A stretch of DNA of 64,000 nt from Pelagibius sp. Alg239-R121 (GCF_947331435.1 NZ_CAMZOF010000014.1:91691-155690), one strand, 5' to 3'; shown: positions 30,101 to 38,168, numbered from the stretch's first letter. The notes: generated by a model from the sequence alone, not told the origin. A program made the numbers and translations.

Positions 30101-32190
30101 TTGTCGAAAATTGGTGCAAAATCCATCGTGATCTTGGCGCCGAAACCATAGCCAAGGTTCGGCCAATAACAGATATCGCCGTTGCGGATACGGACGATAT
30201 CGGTCAGACCATCGCCGGAAAGGTCGGCGAGATAGATAGACTGAGTGCCGTCATTGAACACGACACGCGGACCAGTTTCTTCGTCAAGTGCTTGAGCGAC
30301 TCTGTGAGCAGGTCCGAATCCCTCTCCAGCTAACGAAGCGTGCCAGACGAAGGCGGCATCTTCGGTGATCAGTACATCGGCGTGACCGTCGCCGTTGAGA
30401 TCGATAAACCTGAGATTTGGATCGCGCAGGTCACGGTTCAAGCGAGAGATGAAGGGACGGAAGGTTTGCCATCCTTCGGCTTCGTCGTGCTCGTACAAGC
30501 CGGGTATGGTCAGTATGTCCGGTCGACCATCGCCGGCACGGTCCATGAACTCTGCGCCGCCGCTCAGAGCCACGTTGGGCTTGCGGGCAACAGTTTCGAG
30601 TGGAGCGAACTGCGCTTTAATCTGATCCTTGCCATCGGCCTGTTTTTGCGGGATCGGGCTAAGGTTGCGCTTGTAGAACCAAGCTCCGGCATGCTCCTGA
30701 AGTATGCCAGCGATACCTTCACCGTGCAGGTCGATCCACTGGTAGGTGCTGCCGTCGAGGCCAATGGGCAGGTTTTCAAGGCTTTCCGGATTCACTTGCT
30801 CCACTGTGTCTTGCACGAAGGGTTCGGAATATTCGAATTCTACGGGTGGCATGGAGCGTTGGTTGTATCCGCTATTGTTGCGGTGGTAGCCGGTCTGAAC
30901 GACAGAGCGCAAAAATGTATAGATCGGGTTGCGGACGTCCGTGGGTTTCACTTCGTCCGAATAAGTGAAGTCTGTCGAGCGCACCAGACAGTTGCATTCC
31001 ACACCCTCTTCGCCTGGGAAGTGATGGAACATCAGCACGCGTTGGCACAGTCCGTGTAATGTCCGGACCTCGAAGGTCGCGCGATAGGAGGAAAATGGGT
31101 CCGAACGTAGTTTCCACGGGTACTTGAGCAATCCCGCCGCATCCTCGGTCTTGTCGTCGTTTGGCTTGGGACAGTTTGCATCGTGATCCGTGTAGTCGAA
31201 CACGACCTCGAACATCCAGTCGTCGTTGTCGATCAGGTTGTCAATTTGTGCCTTGTCAAGGAAACGTGGGCGCCCACCGGTCTTGTCGATCAGCGGCGTT
31301 CGGTTCCCGTAGTGGATGCGCTTAAGGTAACGATTGGCTGTTCGACGTTTGTCGTCCTCCAGACCGCGGTTGCGCTCGTGGGCGTTGCTGAGGTCGGCGC
31401 CGCGCCCGTCTTCGGCCTTGTAGCGATAGAGAACTGCGTTGCCCTTATCGTCGCGCGTTTCGCAGATCAGCCAAGAAAAGATTCGGCTTGGATCAAGCGG
31501 GTCGGCGATGCGAGAGGCCGAGTCAAGTCCATAGAGGGTGAGGATGTTATCTTTAGATATTGAGCGCCAATGAACATCGGCAGGCTCCCCGAGTTTGCTC
31601 CAGCGCTCAATCCGCGCGAAAAGACCTTCGATGCGTGGCCTATAGCGGCGAACCCGGTAGCCGTCCAACTCATCTTCGTGAACAATGAGTTGGCCGTCTG
31701 AGTGGCGCACCCAAAATCTTTCAGGATCACGCTGGTAACTTGGGTGGTCGGCTACCCACGTCCCGTCACCATCCTGTCGATAAACTGGCACCAGGTCTTC
31801 TGTGCCTGAGAGGATGAATATGTCTGATTCAACTGCGTCATTGTATTGCGGCAGGCCTCTGTCGGTTTTCCTGGTGATAGACGGTAAAGAGAGACTCCAC
31901 CCAAAGCCGAATGGTCCGTTACCAGACCCCGAGTCATAGGACAGAGACAGCTGTGGGCCGAAGCCTGAGCGACCGGGACTGGTGGCAATAGGTAGAGTCA
32001 TCGCACCTGTTCCCGTGACCGGGTTGCTTGCGAATTTTTCACCGATTCCACTGATTGCGCCACCACCCTTAGGCAACGAGATCGACGGTGCGCGGACAGC
32101 AAATTCGTTGGTCTTTGGTTGTGTTGCTGACTGGAACCGTTGTTGTTCAGTCACGTTATTTGTTTGAGAGCTTTCTGTCCGATCCTGCAA
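24154..32190 (-). CDS. TcB-TcC fusion: SpvB/RHS toxin-cocoon protein with unrecognised toxin tip
   Basis: 2678 residues from a TTG start with AGGAG eight nt upstream. In Tc toxins, TcB and TcC together form a hollow cocoon that encloses a cleaved C-terminal toxin and docks on TcA. SpvB domain near residues 38-300 (SLPKGGGAISGIGEKFA, GPFGFGWSLSLPSITRK); FG-GAP/VCBS-type calcium repeats about 500-680 (DLNGDGHADVL, DLSGDGLTDIV, DIDGSGTTDII); TcdB mid regions to about 1200; YD/RHS repeats about 1500-2300; RHS core hallmark 2313-2350 (WLGRWTTTDPEG, IYVYVQNRPTSYIDPTG), where autoproteolysis is expected. The variable tail (2351-2678) has a Gly-rich hydrophobic preamble (TLAATGIATAMEVGRGFVD) and then a very basic final 110 residues rich in Arg/Lys/Trp that match no family I know. 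TcB and TcC are usually separate or fused; here fused. Convergent with TcA. Confidence 0.92.
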   Translation of the reverse strand: MQDRTESSQTNNVTEQQRFQSATQPKTNEFAVRAPSISLPKGGGAISGIGEKFASNPVTGTGAMTLPIATSPGRSGFGPQLSLSYDSGSGNGPFGFGWSLSLPSITRKTDRGLPQYNDAVESDIFILSGTEDLVPVYRQDGDGTWVADHPSYQRDPERFWVRHSDGQLIVHEDELDGYRVRRYRPRIEGLFARIERWSKLGEPADVHWRSISKDNILTLYGLDSASRIADPLDPSRIFSWLICETRDDKGNAVLYRYKAEDGRGADLSNAHERNRGLEDDKRRTANRYLKRIHYGNRTPLIDKTGGRPRFLDKAQIDNLIDNDDWMFEVVFDYTDHDANCPKPNDDKTEDAAGLLKYPWKLRSDPFSSYRATFEVRTLHGLCQRVLMFHHFPGEEGVECNCLVRSTDFTYSDEVKPTDVRNPIYTFLRSVVQTGYHRNNSGYNQRSMPPVEFEYSEPFVQDTVEQVNPESLENLPIGLDGSTYQWIDLHGEGIAGILQEHAGAWFYKRNLSPIPQKQADGKDQIKAQFAPLETVARKPNVALSGGAEFMDRAGDGRPDILTIPGLYEHDEAEGWQTFRPFISRLNRDLRDPNLRFIDLNGDGHADVLITEDAAFVWHASLAGEGFGPAHRVAQALDEETGPRVVFNDGTQSIYLADLSGDGLTDIVRIRNGDICYWPNLGYGFGAKITMDFAPIFDNPDQFDHKLIRLADIDGSGTTDIIYLHRGGVRLYFNQSGNSWSNHYTLRVFPRIDDTVDIVPIDLLGNGTACLVWSSPMPGDAQRHVRYVNLMGTRKPHLLVKTCNNMGAETLVDYAPSTKFYLQDKRDNKPWITRLPFPVHVVERVETYDWISRNRFVTRYKYHHGYFDGFEREFHGFGMVEQWDTEEFVSLSQGGEIPDATNIDETSHIPPVLTKTWFHTGVYMERSHVSDFFAGLLDERDAGEYYREPRLTDEQVEKLLLEDTVLPVGLTVEEEREACRALKGSMLRQEIYALTGTGTEGYPYGHPYTVTEQNFTLQHVQANGDNRHAVFFAHPRETLNYHYERNPGDPRISHSLTLDVDKYGNVRKALAVGYGRRQSPLTELRDREKQTKTLISYTTNSLTNAVDNVMQHPDDYRTPLPSEARTYELSGFKLENNAARFSFDELWRDDFASLVSIVEIPFEQTADDITQQKRLIEHVRTYYRKDDLTVLLPLGVVNPLALPGESYKLAFTPGLIAHVFKRKQTSLSDEDLLPDPITPLLEGKDGDQGGYIAMDGSWWVPSGRTFFDPVADVANPSNTAAQELQSARENFYLLRKVADPFGRSTVVDYDGSADPNAPRYDLLITGTRDALGNRVTVMNDYRVLQPRLVTDPNRNRTAAAFDALGMVVATAVMGKESEYLGDLLEDFDVDLTLTDLLAFIADPQSQARSLLGKTTTRIVYDMERYQRIGQPPFAATLSRETHFHDPGGAQTRVQISFSHSDGFGREIQKKIQAEAGDAPQRQAPVLPPGGDIRPGDLVRDEQGEPVQVNTPRRWVGTGRTVFNNKGKPVRQYEPFFSATHLHEPENEITDTGVSPVLVYDPVERVVATLHPNHTYDKVAFDPWRQTTWDVNDTLHSPLNPGDPPFDPKEDPDVGQYLSRLPQDEYLPTWYDLRTDTAKALQKWPDTDSGGQPLPENASRRTTEKSAAEKAADHADTPTVTHLDAIGRPFLTIIHNRYERNGAVVNEKNANRVTLDIVGNQREAIDAKDRVIMRYGYDMIGNLIHQASMEAGERWILNDVAGNPIRAWDSRHFRRRMTYDALRRASDLYVTENGAERLAERKIYGESQGGATNHRTRVHQIFDGAGILTSVHYDFKGNLLQSRRELLPAYWQAVNWLQNPTASDGNFTSLTTYDALNRPLTATSPDGSVYRPTFNEASLLDKVDVNLRGRKNAADEQVWTPFVTDIDYDAGGRRKLIAYGNAATTTYDYDPTTFRLMHMRTTRPGRPNGPAAQIFIDPMVVQDLHYTYDPMGNINRIEDAAHKTIVHGGQQVHPVGNFTYDALYRLIGAQGREHIGQNAFDFDPPDGNNRDYPFVGLTHPNDLKALRTFAQHYEYDATGNFDSLRHVADGGSWTRHYNYEEDSLIEAGEQSNQLTHTMLGNGLNRIEPYGHDAHGNMTSMPHLATMVWDFEDQLQQVDLGGGGSAYYVYDAAGQRVRKVINSHNGTRQKERIYLGGFEVYREYKGTGTTALERESLHVMDNNQRIALAETRTIENGKTVIEPVPLQRYQLGNHIGSTSVELAEDGALISYEEYHPYGTTALQVGCSAAEVSLKQYRYTGKERDEESGFSHHGARYYAPWLGRWTTTDPEGLVDGPNIYVYVQNRPTSYIDPTGTATGLPEGAAYVGEVSGHHYYSVPGLPFDMRGPAPSVSEGNGAASPSNDSTPVLEQTKEIGEESANTSAAKISEKENAPEHVETTGDLARAWEQQQAEATGILEDWVGDDPNMAKTLAATGIATAMEVGRGFVDILKLGEGLAEGGLSGIGQDALRLLGGLPMGRVVGGIKSGLTALGKAAAPTIRTGALAIALRFASPAARTLRPTKNVIKSMSDFNKQMSVAARGREREFYRNVTKIEALVNPDTPKALLGFLRNQFKQRGLRWRNPFGGRGRNKRSAWWAAHPLGRAYSKFGNTGTGQFRLMRDELVRMYFEFGKNFTTKVRPLP

Positions 32191-32403
32191 GGACTTGCTC
32201 CTGTTCTTACTTCGGCAACTGGCTAACCGAAAAAGATTTTCAAACTTTACACTCTTTTTCCGAGATGTTCTTGGTCTTTTTTCCAGTTATTGGACTGATG
32301 CTGGGAGCCAAACAAAATGTAAGATCATTGTCGGATGGCTCGCCGGCGGAGTTAATTCTATTGTGGAACCAGATTTTTGATTTCATTCTGCAGCTCGCAC
32401 TTG

Positions 32404-33390
32404 CTATACAATCCCGTAGGCTCGAAAGCGCGACCGGCCAGTTAGCTCCCGCACAGCACCGGTCCCGACCAACTCACCCATCAGCCTGACCGCAGTCGGT
32501 TGCGTGGTCTTAAGCTTCTTGGCGATCATCGGCGCCGATACCAGGGGCTGCTCGAGGACCAGCTGCGCCACTGCCGGCAAGTGCGATGTCGTCCGCCGCC
32601 CTTCCAGGCGCCGCGACATTAATCTGCGGGCCATGACCAATTGCTGATGCAGCTGAAGCCCCTGCCCTGCGGCTTTTGTCACCGCCCGGCAGAATTCCTT
32701 GATCCAGATCTCCAGAGAAGCCCCGCCATGACCGTACCCTGCGTTGTGGTCCGACCACCGGATTGCCTTTAGACCGAGGTTCAGACAGAGGATCTGACCG
32801 GAAATTTTACCCCGTTTCATGAGCAGGCTTGAGGCGAGCAGCCGGCCCAGGGTGGGATTGCGGTGTTGGAACGGGCAGAGGCTGTTCCAGGCATGCAGAG
32901 CAATTGCTGCTGCCGGCAGCGCAGGAAGCTCTTCCAACTGCGGCAGCAGAGTCAACCATTCCTCGAGCGCTTCTTCCGGGTCCCAGAAGGGATCGCGCAG
33001 GAGCATCTCTTGGGTGTCCTGCCGCGTGATATCCAGTTGGTCCCTGCCCTCCTGCAGAGCAAGCAGGTTTTCTATTGTCAAAACCTCATCGGGTTTCTGG
33101 CGCGCCAGACGCCGCCGGATCAGCAGGATCGAGCGGGCCTGAAAGAGTTCATGGTTGGGCAGGCGAGCATTGGTGTTGGCATCATCGAGGACCAGGTCCT
33201 CCAGAGGGACGAGTCCCCCTTCGACCCAGAGCGCTGCTGCAGCTTCCTCGAAGTCCGCCCGGCGCAACCAGGCCTCTCTCAAATCGCTGTGCCCGAGGCA
33301 CTGGTCGAGCCGTGCGAGCGCGTCGCCGGCTTCATCCCACAAAGTGACGAACTCGTCCCATGGGAGACTCTGAGGAAGTTTATAGGGCAT
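32404..33390 (-). CDS. DUF1612/HTH_13 plasmid protein (RHE_PE00001-like), Fic-related fold
   Basis: 328 residues matching the family common on alphaproteobacterial plasmids: an N-terminal half with DALARLDQCLGHSDLREAW and the core ALWVEGGLVPLEDLVLDDA; a central CPFQHRNPTLGRLLASSLL that resembles a Fic motif (HPFxxGNGRxxR) with the catalytic His and Gly residues lost; and a C-terminal winged-helix region (SAPMIAKKLKTTQPTAVRLM). Function in the family is not established; DNA binding linked to plasmid maintenance or recombinase control is inference. It starts 82 bp before a 37-bp palindrome that could be its operator. Followed on the same strand by the TcB-TcC gene after 213 bp. Confidence 0.75.
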   Translation of the reverse strand: MPYKLPQSLPWDEFVTLWDEAGDALARLDQCLGHSDLREAWLRRADFEEAAAALWVEGGLVPLEDLVLDDANTNARLPNHELFQARSILLIRRRLARQKPDEVLTIENLLALQEGRDQLDITRQDTQEMLLRDPFWDPEEALEEWLTLLPQLEELPALPAAAIALHAWNSLCPFQHRNPTLGRLLASSLLMKRGKISGQILCLNLGLKAIRWSDHNAGYGHGGASLEIWIKEFCRAVTKAAGQGLQLHQQLVMARRLMSRRLEGRRTTSHLPAVAQLVLEQPLVSAPMIAKKLKTTQPTAVRLMGELVGTGAVRELTGRSRFRAYGIV

Positions 33391-33471
33391 TGGTTTATCG
33401 CGTTAATTATTCTCTAATATTCATTAACACATAGTTAGTGAAGAGCACTAGAGGGTATCTATAGATTATCT

Positions 33472-33508
33472 CATCACTTACGATAATTAACCCTTATCGT
33501 AAGTGATG
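33472..33508. promoter_or_regulatory. Perfect 15-bp inverted repeat, candidate operator or partition site
   Basis: CATCACTTACGATAA and its exact complement are separated by TTAACCC. It lies in AT-rich DNA just upstream of the DUF1612 gene, whose product ends in a winged helix, so an autoregulatory operator is one reading; a plasmid partition site is another. No T-tract follows, so a terminator is unlikely. Confidence 0.6.
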
Positions 33509-33661
33509 GAATCTGACAAAATAGCGAATTAAGCCACCCGCGGCGGCCGCCGTTTTGGGGCAAAGCGAGAATGCGAGGGCAGGGTCTCAATGGGCATGAC
33601 GTGCTCCCCTAGAAGCTCCTCGAAATTGGGTTAGTCTGTTCTTTGATGAAGGAGACAGACG

Positions 33662-33928
33662 ATGAAGCGCAGCAGGTTTTCTGAAGAGCAGATCATCGGT
33701 GTTTTGAAGGAACATCAGGCAGGTCTTTCGGCGGCCGAGTTGTGCCGTAAACATGGAATCAGTGATGCCACTTTCTACAAGTGGCGCTCCAAATATGGCG
33801 GGATGGAAGTGTCCGACGCCAGGAAGCTGCGTTCGCTGGAGGATGAGAACCTGAAACTGAAACGGCTTCTTGCCGAGCAGGTTCTCGATAATGCGACGCT
33901 GAAAGAGATGCTTGGAAAAAACTTCTGA
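33662..33928 (+). CDS. IS3-family transposase OrfA (HTH protein)
   Basis: 88 residues: [20 protein letters not shown] begins the helix-turn-helix ([20 protein letters not shown]), followed by the leucine-zipper helix ([20 protein letters not shown]). Full length for the family and undamaged. In IS3 elements the next frame, OrfB, is reached by a programmed -1 frameshift near the end of OrfA. Confidence 0.85.
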   Translation: MKRSRFSEEQIIGVLKEHQAGLSAAELCRKHGISDATFYKWRSKYGGMEVSDARKLRSLEDENLKLKRLLAEQVLDNATLKEMLGKNF

Positions 33929-33951
33929 AGCCCGGTTCGAGGAGAAGAGCC

Positions 33952-34557
33952 GTGGACTGGGCCATGAAGGAGCAAAGCTATTCTCAGAGGCGGGCGTGCC
34001 GCCTGGTGGGTATTGATCCACGTGTTTACCGATACCGTTCGAGACGGCCGGATGACTCTGCACTGCGCCGGCGACTGCGGGAGTTGGCGTCGGAGCGCCG
34101 GCGGTTCCGCATTCTCTGCGTCATCGACGATTTCTCGCGTGAGTGCCTGACGACGGTGGTCGACAACTCGATCTCGGGCGTTCGGGTTGGCCGGGAGTTG
34201 GACCGCATTGCCGAACTGCGCGGCTATCCGCGCCTGGTCGTCAGCGACAACGGGACCGAACTGACATCCAATGCCATGCTCAAATGGCAGCAGGACCGAG
34301 GCGTCGCATGGCACTACATCGCGCCGGGCAAGCCGATGCAGAACGGCTTTGTGGAAAGCTTCAATGGGCGACTACGAGACGAGTGCTTAAACGAGCACCT
34401 GTTCTCCAGTTACGCCCAGGCCCGGCAGATCATCAATACATGGAGGATTGACTACAACACCCAGCGCCCCCACACGAGCCTGGACGGGCTCACACCGATC
34501 GAGTTCGCAGCCCGGTCCCAAGGGGACCAAACCCGAACAGAGCTAACTTATGAATGA
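33952..34557 (+). pseudogene. IS3 OrfB with in-frame deletion removing the first catalytic Asp
   Basis: The N-terminal HTH_21-like part ([19 protein letters not shown]) jumps at ASERRRF directly to [14 protein letters not shown]. In complete relatives about 80 residues lie between these points, starting after a similar RRRFG and ending just before [13 protein letters not shown], and they include the first Asp of the DDE triad. The second Asp (VVSDNGTE) and the Glu ([13 protein letters not shown]) remain. The similar RRRF and RRFR sequences suggest deletion between short repeats. Predicted inactive. Confidence 0.8.
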
Positions 34558-34780
34558 GGACAATCCGGGGAGCACGTCATGCAAAGACGAAGACGCGGAG
34601 AGAAGTGACGAGACAAGCCAGGATCCGAGCGATCGCCTCGGCTCGCTGATTTCCGTGGTGTCCTTCGAGCGGCAGGACCTGGTCACCGATCTGCTCACTG
34701 AGGCGGATCTCAACACCCTGAAACATTTGGCGCGTAAGGGGACGCCGGAAAACTCCCTGCGGGCATTATTTCGCGCTTAG
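34550..34780 (+). pseudogene. Stub of a tyrosine-type site-specific recombinase (N-terminal fragment)
   Basis: 76 codons whose second half (DLLTEADLNTLKHLARKGTPENSLRAL, quoted in parts: LLTEADLNTLKHLARKG) matches the SAM-like N-terminal domain of phage and plasmid integrases of the type normally near 300-350 residues. The apparent ATG lies inside the right end of the IS3 element, so the 5' end was replaced by that insertion, and the catalytic domain is missing on the other side, where the oppositely directed PEP-CTERM gene ends. Dead remnant. Confidence 0.6.
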
Positions 34781-35475
34781 CCGGAAGCACCCTTCCGCTG
34801 GTGAAAGCGCGTCGAGTTAGTATTGCGCTCTCGCCAAAGCGCTGCAATCAACAACATTCCAATAGCAGAACTTACTAGAAATCGTGTATCCGGTTCAGAA
34901 ACAACGACTGTTGTCCCTGGCGAAAAATCATATTGGATACTTGTCGAGTCAAACCAAGCTGCTTGTACTGATCCAGCAAATATATCACCAGGACCAGTGA
35001 AGTTGCTCAGCGTCCCGACAAGCTGTTGCGTGAGATCTATGTTACCATTTCCGGTGAAGATCGCGAGAATCGCAGGATCGGTAATTATGCTAGTAACCCC
35101 GATGTTGTTGAAGGTGAATGAAAACGCAAAAGCACCTCCACTTGCGAAGAAATTGGTGTCGTTCGCTTCAATCAATATGTCACCGCCAACGGAGCGAAGC
35201 TGGTTGGTCAGCGTTAAATCCCCGGATGCCCCTCCACTGGTAACTTGGACAGCCATGAACCCAGTCCAACGGTGAGAAAGTTCAACAGAGTTAAGTGTGC
35301 CCAAGTTAGGGTTGAATTTTGAAAACGAGACTTGAAATTCGGGCCCGAGGTTATCTGTTAAAGGATAATTCGTTGGAGCTGAACTGTTAACTGGCCCTTC
35401 TGTTAAGAGCGTTGCCGATGAAGGACCGGAAACAGAAGCGACGAAAAGCAAGGCAAAAAAGAAATGGCGGTACAT
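34777..35475 (-). CDS. Secreted PEP-CTERM-type protein
   Basis: 232 residues from the ATG at 35475, chosen for GGGGAG six nt upstream and the immediate signal peptide (MYRHFFFALLFVASVSG). The body is a Ser/Thr/Asn-rich beta protein of the 'choice-of-anchor' kind. The end has the tripartite sorting signal in variant form: SEPDTR, then a hydrophobic helix FLVSSAIGMLLIAALW, then basic RERN. In PEP-CTERM systems exosortase EpsH-type enzymes cut this signal and the protein goes to the surface or biofilm matrix; no exosortase gene is in the window. Downstream end meets the integrase stub. Confidence 0.75.
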   Translation of the reverse strand: MYRHFFFALLFVASVSGPSSATLLTEGPVNSSAPTNYPLTDNLGPEFQVSFSKFNPNLGTLNSVELSHRWTGFMAVQVTSGGASGDLTLTNQLRSVGGDILIEANDTNFFASGGAFAFSFTFNNIGVTSIITDPAILAIFTGNGNIDLTQQLVGTLSNFTGPGDIFAGSVQAAWFDSTSIQYDFSPGTTVVVSEPDTRFLVSSAIGMLLIAALWRERNTNSTRFHQRKGASG

Positions 35476-35619
35476 TGTATTCTCCCCGTTGTCCAACTGC
35501 ATTGATATAGAAGACAGAAACGTCTTTTGTATGATTTCAGCGGGCTAACAAGTTATCTAACAAGAAGTAGAGAGAAAATACGGGCATCCAGGATCATGCA
35601 CATTGGTACTTAGCCTCTA

Positions 35620-37938
35620 TTAGTGCAGGCGAAAAATTCGCGATGCGAGAATCCCAAAGACACAAAGACTGAACGTGAATAAAACAAATGAGGAGGGTTC
35701 GTTGATTTCCGGTGACGTTTGGAAACCAAACTTATAATCGAACCCAGACTCAGATGTGATCCCGGCTGTAGACAGAGGATTCATCATTGAGTCGAACACC
35801 TCGGCTCCGGTGAATATGGCGCTTCCCAAAAAATCCTGACTAATAGAACAGGATGGCCCTACGGGCGCCGCACCGCCATTTATGGAACCACAGTCGTATA
35901 TTGCGTGAAGGCTGGCATCCAGAAAGAGAGTGCTGAGTGTGAAAGGTATATCTACTGTTACCAGTTCCTGAATTTGTTGGATCGAGCTGGTCGGACCAGA
36001 TAACAAATTTTGAAAAAGGTCTTGGTTCTGATTTTTGACATCAAGGAAAACAATTGATGAAGGGGCAGTAAATAAGGTTGTGTTGTTTGGAGGTTGGTAG
36101 TCGATTGATCCTTCAACACGAATTGAAAATCGAACAAATCCATCAGACGTACCGTCTTGAATAAACAGGCGTTCCTGAATTCTTGCGATGGCACGTCCTG
36201 ATTGGCCTAACCCACCTCCCTGACCACTTGGCAATACAGTGGTTTGGGTTGAAGTCGAGACTCCCAACGATCCAAACTGTGCGCGCGCCCGAACCAAGCT
36301 AACTACAGAACGATTGCCTGTTGTGCCAATGCAGTTTTGATTAGAGAAAGCCACGCCGTCGTTTACGGTCTCACTATCTTCCCCACTACAGGAAACACCG
36401 GTTGATCGCGCAAACGTCGACAAAATCGGCGCTGCGTTTGATGGTGATGTCACTGAAGCGATCAATATCAAAATGGCAATAATTGTGAGTGCGATAGTTG
36501 TCGTTGCCTTGACATTCTGCCTATGAAGATCCGCAGGAATCTGCTGTCCATTGGTTCGAATTCTAGCGCCGTCAACCAGAAGAGCGCAAGAATACCCTAG
36601 GCAACTTTTGTGAGATCGCCGAAGTCTCGCGACCGCCGTCTGCCATCGATGATTAGTTCCTCCTAAGCAAAGTAGTGGCGTTCGGGCAGATCGATTTACT
36701 CGTGAAGTCGCAATTGCACCGAGGCTCAGAAGTCCAAGAATGAAAAGGATAAGAGTCGAAGGTTCAGGGATAACCTGTAAAGAAACTTGACCCTGTCCGC
36801 CTGGGGTCCAACCTGAAAGCCCTTCATCAAACGTCCCATTCACAAGTTCCGGGAATTGGACGTTATCGATCAACACTTGAGATCCAGTTGGGCCGTCAAT
36901 CTCGAACACAAGTGGTATGTTTGTAAGATTGAGGAGCGCCGTATCTTCGATTTCAAATATGGCATGCAAAAATTGGTTAGTTGGATCATCAGATGATTCG
37001 AGAGTCGTTCCGATCTGCACGCCATTTAAATAAACGGTTAGGTCGCCCGTGGGAGTTAAAAACTTGAAGTCGAACTCCAAAGAGAACGGGTTGACTGGCG
37101 TACTGACGATCTGAGTTGCGTTCGCCGGCGAACCCGCAGTTAGAGATAGTACTTGCCCATCTGCGGCTCCTTCAGTGGCAGTCCAGCCGAGCCAATTCGA
37201 TGAGCGTGACACTATCCCAGTGTTGTCCAATTGTTCAGGGATAACACGGACTGCATAGTTAATGCCTGGCTCGAGACCTTTTAACCGTACACTTGTCGCT
37301 CCTGTGCCAAGATCAACGAGCCTTACGATAATTACATCTGTATCGTCATTCCAAAGTTCGTAGCGAACTCGCGAAATATTGGGGCCAGCAGTTGGTAACT
37401 GCCAGGAGACGGTTGGGTTTGTGCCTGTTCCCGAAATTGAGAGATTTCTGACAAACTCCATTTTTTTTACACCGGCCCTTCCCGGTGTTGTTCGTGTCGT
37501 CGAATCGATGCCATTTTCGATAGTCACAAGCCAAGGCGCTAACCAGCCGTTGGTTTGAGCTGTGTCGTACGGTATATCTCTTGCAAATAGATCTGGCCGT
37601 CCTCCGCTGGCTCCATTTGGCAGGGCGAGAACATCTCCAGTCGCGGTATTCGTAGCGAAGGCTGTAGTCCCCAGTCCCCCATCAGGGGAGACGGAACTAA
37701 CCCCAAACGAAAAGTTGTCACCAATGCCCGTGAAGACAGGGCTAGCACCCTCATTGTCTCGGAATGCAAACGGGCCAGCATTAGTGATTGGGTCGGCAAT
37801 CGCCGCATCTATACTGGTTGCTATCAGCGTCACTGCGAATAAAAAGGCGACTACACAACGTCGCGTAAGAGTTTCGAGAAACTTCACCGCAGTGATAGGA
37901 ATCGAAGCGCAGAGAATTGTTGAAAAAAAACTTTTCAT
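35620..37938 (-). CDS. Two PEP-CTERM proteins joined in one reading frame
   Basis: 772 codons with the layout of two genes. Part one (about 1-415): signal sequence CVVAFLFAVTLIATSI, beta-rich body with a laminin-G/concanavalin-like stretch (SLEFDFKFLTPTGDLTVYLN), ending in a textbook sorting signal VIPEPSTLILFILGLLSLGA plus SR. A basic, non-conserved linker of about 60 residues follows (36520-36695). Part two (about 475-772) starts with a second signal-like helix (IALTIIAILILIASV), has a Cys-containing beta body and ends in a second sorting signal (NEPSSFVLFTFSLCVFGILA, then SRIFRLH). Either the stop of gene one was lost or sequence error joined them; an ATG is present at the start of part two but in another frame. 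Start supported by GGGGGAG six nt upstream. Confidence 0.7.
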   Translation of the reverse strand: MKSFFSTILCASIPITAVKFLETLTRRCVVAFLFAVTLIATSIDAAIADPITNAGPFAFRDNEGASPVFTGIGDNFSFGVSSVSPDGGLGTTAFATNTATGDVLALPNGASGGRPDLFARDIPYDTAQTNGWLAPWLVTIENGIDSTTRTTPGRAGVKKMEFVRNLSISGTGTNPTVSWQLPTAGPNISRVRYELWNDDTDVIIVRLVDLGTGATSVRLKGLEPGINYAVRVIPEQLDNTGIVSRSSNWLGWTATEGAADGQVLSLTAGSPANATQIVSTPVNPFSLEFDFKFLTPTGDLTVYLNGVQIGTTLESSDDPTNQFLHAIFEIEDTALLNLTNIPLVFEIDGPTGSQVLIDNVQFPELVNGTFDEGLSGWTPGGQGQVSLQVIPEPSTLILFILGLLSLGAIATSRVNRSARTPLLCLGGTNHRWQTAVARLRRSHKSCLGYSCALLVDGARIRTNGQQIPADLHRQNVKATTTIALTIIAILILIASVTSPSNAAPILSTFARSTGVSCSGEDSETVNDGVAFSNQNCIGTTGNRSVVSLVRARAQFGSLGVSTSTQTTVLPSGQGGGLGQSGRAIARIQERLFIQDGTSDGFVRFSIRVEGSIDYQPPNNTTLFTAPSSIVFLDVKNQNQDLFQNLLSGPTSSIQQIQELVTVDIPFTLSTLFLDASLHAIYDCGSINGGAAPVGPSCSISQDFLGSAIFTGAEVFDSMMNPLSTAGITSESGFDYKFGFQTSPEINEPSSFVLFTFSLCVFGILASRIFRLH

Positions 37939-38168
37939 CTCAACTCCCCCATCAGAAGAGAGGGTAATACTATATTACAATTACAACCTTAGAAAGTCAT
38001 TATTCGTATGCAGGCGATAGAAAAGTGAATCTCGGGTGATGCTGCTTGGTGAACTGCAAGCGACAGTCCTCTGAAGCGGGCTCCAGTAAGCTAGGCTTAT
38101 TCAGCTGTCCCACAACGCTGTTTCATCTGGGAGAACGCCTAGAGAAAAAGAAGCCGCCCTCTCCTCCC

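Larger units (their letters stand above)
33597..34579 (+). mobile_element. IS3-family element, internally deleted
   Basis: Bounded by inverted repeats TGACGTGCTCCCC at 33597 and its complement ending at 34579. It carries an intact orfA and an orfB with an internal deletion, giving about 983 bp instead of the usual 1.2-1.5 kb. No clear target duplication flanks it. It lies in and replaces the 5' end of an integrase gene. It cannot move by itself because a catalytic residue is missing. Confidence 0.75.
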
